A DNA stretch of 16,043 bases from Nocardia sp. (GTDB taxonomy: Bacteria > Actinomycetota > Actinomycetes > Mycobacteriales > Mycobacteriaceae): positions 1 to 16,043 of the forward strand of contig JAFMQT010000045.1 in the NCBI GenBank assembly GCA_017354515.1, in the 5' to 3' direction. The notes under the pieces were generated by a model. The model had not been told where the DNA came from, searched no databases, and saw nothing but the letters and a program-made list of their open reading frames with translations. This document shows, one piece after another, positions 11,106 to 16,043 of this stretch. The position numbers and the translations under genes are program-made. Within the stretch, counting starts at the first letter, position 1. Each line of letters begins with the position of its first letter.

Positions 11106-14100
11106 TCACTGCGCGAGGTCGTCGACCGTCGCAGCCTCGTTGCGGGACAGGTTGATGCCGAGATTGGCGGCGGCCCGCTCCAGGTCCTCGTCCTCGCCCT
11201 CGCGCAACTCGATCGCGGCGCCGTCCGAGGACAGCACCTCGACGTTGAGGCACAGCGACTGGAGTTCCTTGAGCAGAACCTTGAACGATTCCGGAATACC
11301 GGGCTCCGGAATGTTCTCGCCCTTGACGATCGCCTCGTACACCTTGACGCGACCGACCACATCATCGGACTTGATGGTGAGCAGTTCCTGCAGGGTGTAG
11401 GCGGCGCCGTAGGCCTGCATGGCCCAGCACTCCATCTCACCGAAGCGCTGACCACCGAACTGCGCCTTACCACCCAGCGGCTGCTGGGTGATCATCGAGT
11501 ACGGGCCGGTCGAACGGGCGTGGATCTTGTCGTCGACCAGGTGGTGCAGCTTCAGGATGTACATGTAGCCGACCGCTACCGGGTAGGGGAACGGCTCGCC
11601 GGAACGTCCGTCGAAGAGCACCGCCTTACCGTTGGCGTCGACCATGACCTCACCGTCGCGGTTGGGCAGGGTCGATCCCAGCAGACCGGTCAGCTCGTCT
11701 TCCTGCGCGCCGTCGAACACCGGAGTCGCGATATTGGTGTCGGACTCCTGGCCGAGCATCTCCTCGGGCAGGTTCTGGGCCCAATCCGGGAGATTGCCGC
11801 TATCTGAACCCTCAACGTTCCAGCCGGCCTTGGCGATCCAGCCCAAGTGGGTTTCCAGGATCTGGCCGATGTTCATACGACGCGGCACACCGTGGGTGTT
11901 CAGGATGATGTCGACCGGGGTGCCGTCGGGCATGAACGGCATGTCTTCCTTGGGGAGGATCTTGCCGATGACGCCCTTGTTACCGTGCCGACCGGCGAGC
12001 TTGTCGCCGTCCTGGATCTTGCGCTTCTGCGCCACGTACACCCGGACCAGCTCGTTCACACCTGGGGGCAGATCGTCGTCGTCCTCGCGGGAGAACACGC
12101 GGATACCGATGACCTTGCCGGATTCACCGTGCGGAACCTTCAGCGAGGTATCGCGCACCTCGCGGGCCTTCTCGCCGAAGATCGCGCGCAGCAGGCGCTC
12201 CTCCGGGGTCAGCTCGGTCTCACCCTTCGGGGTGACCTTGCCGACCAGGATGTCGCCATCGCGAACCTCGGCGCCGATGCGGACGATGCCGCGCTCGTCG
12301 AGATCGGCGAGCACCTCATCGGAGACGTTCGGGATATCGCGGGTGATCTCCTCGGCACCGAGTTTGGTGTCGCGAGCGTCGATCTCGTGCTCCTCGATGT
12401 GGATCGAGGTGAGCACGTCCTCCTCGACGAGGCGCTGCGACAGGATGATCGCGTCCTCGTAGTTGTGGCCCTCCCACGGCATGACCGCGACCAGCAGGTT
12501 CTTACCGAGCGCCATCTCACCGTTCTCGGTACACGGACCGTCGGCCAGGACCTGTCCGAACTCGACCCGCTGCCCCTCGTCCACGATCGGACGCTGGTTG
12601 GCGCAGGTGCCCTGGTTGGAACGCGCGAACTTGCGCATCCGGTAGGACAGGCGGGTGCCGTCGTCGTGCATGACGGTGATGTAGTCGGCGGAAACCTCCT
12701 CGACCACACCCGGCTTCTCGTTGACCACGACATCGCCGGCGTCCACCGCGGCACGCAGTTCCATACCGGTGCCGACCAGCGGCGACTCGGAACGGATCAG
12801 CGGCACGGCCTGACGCTGCATATTCGCGCCCATCAGGGCACGGTTGGCGTCGTCGTGTTCGAGGAAGGGGATCATCGCGGTCGCGACCGAGACCATCTGA
12901 CGCGGGGACACGTCCATGTAGTCGACCTCGGCCGGGGAGACGAATTCCATCTCCTCGTTACCGCGGCGGGCGAGCACCCGGCCCTCGACGAAGTTGCCGT
13001 CCTTGTCGACCGCCGAATTCGCCTGGGCCCGGACGTGCCGGTCCTCCTCGTCGGCGGTGAGGTAGACGACCTCATCGGTGACCTTGCCGCCCTCGACCTT
13101 GCGGTACGGCGTCTCGATGAAACCGAACGGGTTGACCCGCGCGTACACCGACAGCGAGCCGATCAGGCCGATGTTCGGGCCTTCCGGAGTCTCGATCGGA
13201 CACATCCGGCCGTAGTGCGAGGGGTGCACGTCGCGCACCTCCAGGCCGGCACGCTCGCGGGACAAACCACCCGGGCCCAGCGCGGACAGGCGGCGCTTGT
13301 GGGTCAGGCCGGACAGCGGGTTGTTCTGGTCCATGAACTGCGACAGCTGCGAGGTGCCGAAGAACTCGCGGATCGCCGCCGTGATCGGGCGGATGTTGAT
13401 CAGCGTCTGCGGGGTGATCGCCTCGACGTCCTGGGTGGTCATGCGCTCACGCACCACCCGCTCCATCCGCGAGAGGCCGACGCGCAGCTGATTCTGGATC
13501 AGCTCGCCGACGGTGCGCAGGCGACGGTTGCCGAAGTGGTCGATGTCGTCGACCTCGACCGGAACCTCGACACCGCCGGGTGCGGTCATCGTGGTGTCGC
13601 CGTGGTGCAGGCGGACCAGGTACTCGATGGTGGCGACGATGTCCTCACGGGAGAGCACCGCACCGACGGACGGCTCGGAGGCGTTGACGCCCAGCTTCTT
13701 GTTGATCTTGTAGCGACCGACGCGAGCGAGGTCGTAGCGCTTCTCCTTGAAGAACAGGTTCTCCAGCAGAGTCTGCGCGGACTCCTTGGTCGGCGGCTCG
13801 CCCGGACGCAGTTTGCGGTAGATGTCCAGCAGCGCCTCGTCCTGACCGGCGGTGTTGTCCTTCTCCAGGGTGGACAGCATGATCTCGGAGAAACCGAAAC
13901 GCTCGGTGATCTCCTCGGTGGTCAGGCCCAGCGCCTTGAGTAGCACGGTGACCGGCTGACGACGCTTGCGATCGATACGCACACCGACGGTGTCACGCTT
14001 GTCGACGTCGAACTCGAGCCACGCGCCGCGGCTCGGGATGACCCGCACGCTGTGCAGCGTCTTCTCGGTGGCCTTGTCGATGGACTCGTCGAAGTACACA

Positions 14101-14588
14101 CCCGGCGAGCGCACCAGCTGGGAGACGACGACGCGCTCGGTGCCATTGATGATGAACGTGCCCTTGTCGGTCATCATCGGGAAATCGCCCATGAAGACCG
14201 TCTGAGACTTGATCTCACCGGTGTTGTTGTTGATGAACTCCGCCGTCACGAACAGCGGAGCCGCGTAGGTCATGTCCTTGTCCTTGCACTCCTCGATGGA
14301 GGCCTTGACCTCTTCGAAGCGCGGATCGGAGAAGGACAGCGACATCGAGCCGGAGAAGTCCTCGATCGGCGAGAGCTCCTCGAGCACCTCCTCCAAGCCA
14401 CCGACCGGGCCCGATTCGCCCCTGGCGATGGCACGCTCACGCCAATCGGGGGAACCGACCAGCCACGCGAACGATTCGGTTTGTAGATCGAGAAGATCCG
14501 GAACCGCCAATGGCTCACGAATCTTCGCGAAAGACACCCGCTTCGGGGCTCCGGGAATACCGGCCTTGGTCTGGGTGGAGACTGCCAA
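11106..14588 (-). CDS. rpoB: DNA-directed RNA polymerase subunit beta
   Basis: The 1160-residue product is the beta subunit of RNA polymerase, collinear with the mycobacterial/nocardial protein from VPGAPKRVSF-like sequence (here IPGAPKRVSF) to the C-terminus NLGINLSRNEAATVDDLAQ. Conserved blocks include KARSTGPYSMITQQPL-type sequence (here HARSTGPYSMITQQPLGGK), HGNKGVIG and PWEGHNYEDAI. The rifampicin-resistance-determining region, about residues 411-441, reads SQLSQFMDQNNPLSG then LTHKRRLSALGPGG. It keeps the drug-sensitive residues D420, H430 and S435 (E. coli D516, H526, S531). The TTG at 14588 is chosen because GGAAGGA lies 6 nt upstream and it matches the TTG start of the M. tuberculosis gene. 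A longer in-frame GTG at 14636 would add 16 residues. It is followed by rpoC, and a strong sigma-70-type promoter stands about 220 nt upstream. Confidence 0.98.
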   Translation of the reverse strand: MAVSTQTKAGIPGAPKRVSFAKIREPLAVPDLLDLQTESFAWLVGSPDWRERAIARGESGPVGGLEEVLEELSPIEDFSGSMSLSFSDPRFEEVKASIEECKDKDMTYAAPLFVTAEFINNNTGEIKSQTVFMGDFPMMTDKGTFIINGTERVVVSQLVRSPGVYFDESIDKATEKTLHSVRVIPSRGAWLEFDVDKRDTVGVRIDRKRRQPVTVLLKALGLTTEEITERFGFSEIMLSTLEKDNTAGQDEALLDIYRKLRPGEPPTKESAQTLLENLFFKEKRYDLARVGRYKINKKLGVNASEPSVGAVLSREDIVATIEYLVRLHHGDTTMTAPGGVEVPVEVDDIDHFGNRRLRTVGELIQNQLRVGLSRMERVVRERMTTQDVEAITPQTLINIRPITAAIREFFGTSQLSQFMDQNNPLSGLTHKRRLSALGPGGLSRERAGLEVRDVHPSHYGRMCPIETPEGPNIGLIGSLSVYARVNPFGFIETPYRKVEGGKVTDEVVYLTADEEDRHVRAQANSAVDKDGNFVEGRVLARRGNEEMEFVSPAEVDYMDVSPRQMVSVATAMIPFLEHDDANRALMGANMQRQAVPLIRSESPLVGTGMELRAAVDAGDVVVNEKPGVVEEVSADYITVMHDDGTRLSYRMRKFARSNQGTCANQRPIVDEGQRVEFGQVLADGPCTENGEMALGKNLLVAVMPWEGHNYEDAIILSQRLVEEDVLTSIHIEEHEIDARDTKLGAEEITRDIPNVSDEVLADLDERGIVRIGAEVRDGDILVGKVTPKGETELTPEERLLRAIFGEKAREVRDTSLKVPHGESGKVIGIRVFSREDDDDLPPGVNELVRVYVAQKRKIQDGDKLAGRHGNKGVIGKILPKEDMPFMPDGTPVDIILNTHGVPRRMNIGQILETHLGWIAKAGWNVEGSDSGNLPDWAQNLPEEMLGQESDTNIATPVFDGAQEDELTGLLGSTLPNRDGEVMVDANGKAVLFDGRSGEPFPYPVAVGYMYILKLHHLVDDKIHARSTGPYSMITQQPLGGKAQFGGQRFGEMECWAMQAYGAAYTLQELLTIKSDDVVGRVKVYEAIVKGENIPEPGIPESFKVLLKELQSLCLNVEVLSSDGAAIELREGEDEDLERAAANLGINLSRNEAATVDDLAQ

Positions 14589-14594
14589 GATGCG

Positions 14595-14601
14595 TCCTTC
14601 C
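14595..14601 (-). promoter_or_regulatory. rpoB ribosome binding site
   Basis: GGAAGGA, 6 nt before the TTG at 14588, is the best Shine-Dalgarno in the rpoB 5' region and supports that unusual start over the upstream in-frame GTGs at 14636 and 14627. Confidence 0.65.
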
Positions 14602-14809
14602 AGGACCTCACGCGGGTCATCCGGCACCGTCCGCACACCACACCATGTACGTCCGGATCGGCCCGATGACCATCGCTTTGTCTGCTACGAGTTCAGCTGG
14701 TCACGACCCGAACGAACCCGAACAGCAAACAACGGAAGTAACACCTGGACGGTGGAACTTTCGATGATGCGATCAAGGAATGGACAGGAGGCAGCCAGCG
14801 CAAAGTCCA

Positions 14810-14838
14810 AACGTACACCCATACGGAAGGGGTGTCAA
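14810..14838 (-). promoter_or_regulatory. Probable main rpoB promoter
   Basis: On the - strand, the -35 TTGACA (14838-14833) is perfect. It is separated by exactly 17 nt from the -10 TACGTT (14815-14810). The predicted transcription start is near 14803, giving a leader of about 215 nt to the TTG start. The match suits the housekeeping sigma factor (SigA). It is a prediction from sequence only. Confidence 0.75.
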
Positions 14839-14873
14839 AGCTACCACCAGAATCGAATTCCGGTCGGTCGGCG

Positions 14874-14914
14874 CGCCGGAGGGGTACGCACTGGCTGCTC
14901 CACGGCCTCCGGCG
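14874..14914. repeat. 9-bp inverted repeat upstream of the rpoB promoter
   Basis: CGCCGGAGG (14874-14882) and CCTCCGGCG (14906-14914) are perfect arms with a 23-nt loop. Lying between the mce-side gene and the rpoB promoter, it could terminate read-through from the membrane-protein operon. There is no T tract. Confidence 0.35.
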
Positions 14915-14959
14915 GCGCTCGGACCTGGGCACTCGACCCCGGGCGCGGCTACCGCTGTG

Positions 14960-14973
14960 GTCACTAGCGTGAC
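14960..14973. promoter_or_regulatory. Palindrome GTCAC-TAGC-GTGAC upstream of rpoB
   Basis: The 5-bp arms are perfect and the 4-nt centre is TAGC. A further GTGAC stands at 14983-14987. A -35-like TTGACG (- strand, 14994-14989) lies just upstream, but its -10 partner is poor. The palindrome may be an operator or part of a second rpoB promoter. Confidence 0.3.
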
Positions 14974-15160
14974 GGTTCGGAGGTGACTCGTCAAGTGGCG
15001 AGACCACCTCGACAATTCCGAGATGCCGTGTGCCGCTGGCGAATCACGACCGGGAACGGGGTGTCCGTAACCTCTGTCAACACCCTTGAACTGGGAAGAT
15101 TGTCAGGATTGGCGAACTTCGATCAAGTTTCGAACATATTTGTGAAATACCCTTCGGCTC

Positions 15161-15961
15161 TCACCGATCGGAAATCTCGCTCGCCTTCCAGCTCCCGTCG
15201 ACCTTCTCCATCCGCAAGACGATCGGCCCCGAGGCGCTCTGCTGCGGGACGCCGTCCTTGGTCGCGCTGACGGTCAGGTTCACCAGCAATTCGGCCCGGT
15301 CATCGGTGAGTAACGTCACGCCGATGGGATCCGGCTTCGCCTGTGCCGAGGACTGGGCCTGCTGGATCGAGGAGACCGTGGTGTCGGCGAACTTGTCGAA
15401 GTCGGTCCGCATCTTGCCGGTGACCACCTTGTGCACGGCGTCCTTGTAACCGCCGATGGACTTGACGTCGTAGGAGTAGACGACCTTCAGTGCGTTGTCG
15501 GCGGCCGCGGTCACCTCCTGCGTCGCCGTGTTGTCGGCGAAGGCCTTGTTACCGTCGCCGACGCCCGGCCGCAGGGCCGCGATCACCGCAAAAGCGGTCA
15601 GCAACACGCTCACCGCGATCAGCCAACCGGCCATTCCCCAGGAGCCGGGAAGCCGGAGCCTGGGCAGATTCGGACGCGGCCTGGGCATACTCGGACGCGG
15701 CCGAGCAGCCTTCGGACGCGATGGCGCGGACCCGGCCCGCACCATCGCGGTACGGGACCTGCGAATGCCCGGTCGGCCGGCGGCCGGTTTGCTGGTCGCG
15801 GATCTACCGGCCACGGTCCCGGCGGACTTGGCGGATGCGGATTTGGTCGCCGTACTCGCCGCTGAGGTGGTCCGGTTGCTCACCGGACGCGCGTCCGCCG
15901 CGCCGCGCTCACCGGCCCGCATACGGGAGGAAACCCTGTTCACGGGTGGTCGGGATGCCAT
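15161..15961 (-). CDS. Mce-associated membrane protein with long basic N-terminus
   Basis: The 266-residue protein has three parts. Residues 1-107 are rich in Arg, Lys, Ser, Ala and Pro, without acidic runs, and include three heptads (RPKAARP, RPSMPRP, RPNLPRL; 82-102). Residues 109-130 (GMAGWLIAVSVLLTAFAVIAAL) form one membrane segment; the positive charge before it predicts an N-in topology. Residues about 136-266 form the outside domain typical of Mce-associated (Mas/Mam) proteins. It has FADNTATQEVTAAADNALKVVYSYD, KDAVHKVVTGKMRTDFDKF, then a beta-rich end with DGVPQQSASGPIVLRMEKVDGSWKASEI. Such proteins assist Mce lipid-import complexes in the envelope. ATG 15961 has GGAGAGAG immediately upstream, overlapping the previous stop. 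It is probably the last gene of its operon. Confidence 0.88.
   Translation of the reverse strand: MASRPPVNRVSSRMRAGERGAADARPVSNRTTSAASTATKSASAKSAGTVAGRSATSKPAAGRPGIRRSRTAMVRAGSAPSRPKAARPRPSMPRPRPNLPRLRLPGSWGMAGWLIAVSVLLTAFAVIAALRPGVGDGNKAFADNTATQEVTAAADNALKVVYSYDVKSIGGYKDAVHKVVTGKMRTDFDKFADTTVSSIQQAQSSAQAKPDPIGVTLLTDDRAELLVNLTVSATKDGVPQQSASGPIVLRMEKVDGSWKASEISDR
15656..15718 (-). repeat. 21-bp tandem repeat (3 units) coding a basic heptad
   Basis: Three in-frame 21-bp units each begin CGTCCG and recur at exact spacing (+ strand TCGGACGCG at 15670, 15691 and 15712). They encode RPKAARP, RPSMPRP and RPNLPRL in the Mce-associated protein, just before its membrane segment. Such repeats can vary in number between strains. 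Confidence 0.75.
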
Positions 15962-15970
15962 ATCTCTCTC

Positions 15971-16043
15971 CTACGATCCCGGCTGCGGAGCAGGTGCCGG
16001 AGCGGCAGGGGCGACGGGCGCCGCGCCGGCCCCGTTCGCCGGC
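15971..16043 (-). CDS. C-terminal end of an upstream gene, Pro/Ala-rich, probably Mce family
   Basis: Only the last 23 residues lie in the window, followed by TAG (15973-15971). They contain 9 Ala and 7 Pro, with the end APAPQPGS. Pro/Ala-rich tails are common in Mce (MlaD-type) proteins of mycobacteria and nocardiae. The next gene is Mce-associated and starts 9 nt after this stop. The Mce assignment is therefore by context and composition, not by a domain. The reading frame itself is supported by its junction: the stop overlaps the Shine-Dalgarno of the next gene. Confidence 0.55.
   Translation of the reverse strand, partial: PANGAGAAPVAPAAPAPAPQPGS

Larger units (their letters stand above)
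14589..15160. other. 572-nt gene-free region: rpoB leader and promoter region
   Basis: No convincing gene is seen on either strand between the Mce-associated gene and rpoB. From the rpoB side it holds the ribosome binding site and a leader of about 215 nt. The leader contains an 18-codon ATG open frame (14673 down to 14617, no Shine-Dalgarno) and the direct repeat ACCCGAAC (14706-14713 and 14716-14723). Next come the TTGACA/TACGTT promoter and a 9-bp inverted repeat (14874-14914). A GTCAC/GTGAC palindrome (14960-14973) and a 6-bp inverted repeat GGGTGT/ACACCC (15059-15085) follow. The size of the region suggests more than one promoter and layered control, as usual for rpoB. Confidence 0.8.

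Noticed and set aside
11847..13943. Open frame of 698 codons on the + strand opposite rpoB
   Set aside because: It is a shadow of conserved rpoB codons, with no ribosome binding site or recognisable domain.
15115..15129. Possible terminator AACTT/AAGTT after the Mce-associated gene
   Set aside because: The stem has 5 bp and is A+T-rich without a T tract, so it is unlikely to terminate transcription.

Overview
The window looks like chromosomal DNA of a high-G+C actinomycete of the Mycobacteriales, most likely Nocardia or a close relative. The evidence is RNA polymerase beta and beta' sequences of mycobacterial/nocardial type, an Mce-associated membrane protein, a KstR-type operator and many GTG/TTG starts. 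It contains no rRNA, tRNA, insertion sequence, prophage or CRISPR array.

Left part (1-3640): this is a series of small, mostly single-gene units. First comes the 3' end of a GNAT acetyltransferase (+). It converges on an MmyB-like HTH regulator (-), which diverges from an aldo/keto reductase (+) across a spacer holding a 15-bp palindrome. The reductase converges on a hotdog-fold thioesterase (-), whose upstream region carries a perfect match to the KstR operator. Diverging from the thioesterase is a conserved hypothetical protein (+).

Middle (3692-6920): a compact + strand operon encodes a small AraC-type regulator, a VOC (glyoxalase-fold) protein and a UvrA-like ABC ATPase. The gap between the first two is 5 nt, and the second and third overlap at ATGA. 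The ATPase resembles the drug-resistance class of UvrA paralogs (DrrC type), because it lacks the UvrB-binding domain and half of the first zinc module. The operon ends at a perfect 16-bp-stem hairpin shared with the convergent rpoC.

Right part (6990-16043): on the - strand, rpoB and rpoC encode the two large RNA polymerase subunits. They are separated by a 147-nt spacer with strong inverted repeats. rpoB has a long leader behind a near-consensus promoter (TTGACA-17-TACGTT). Upstream of it lies a 572-nt gene-free region, then an Mce-associated membrane protein with a very basic N-terminus, then the Pro/Ala-rich C-terminus of another gene cut by the window edge, probably the 3' end of an mce operon.

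Most of the window is conventional. The points most worth a second look are the KstR-type site, the AraC-VOC-UvrA-like operon, the structured rpoB-rpoC spacer, the aldo/keto reductase without its catalytic histidine, and the heptad-repeat basic tail of the Mce-associated protein.
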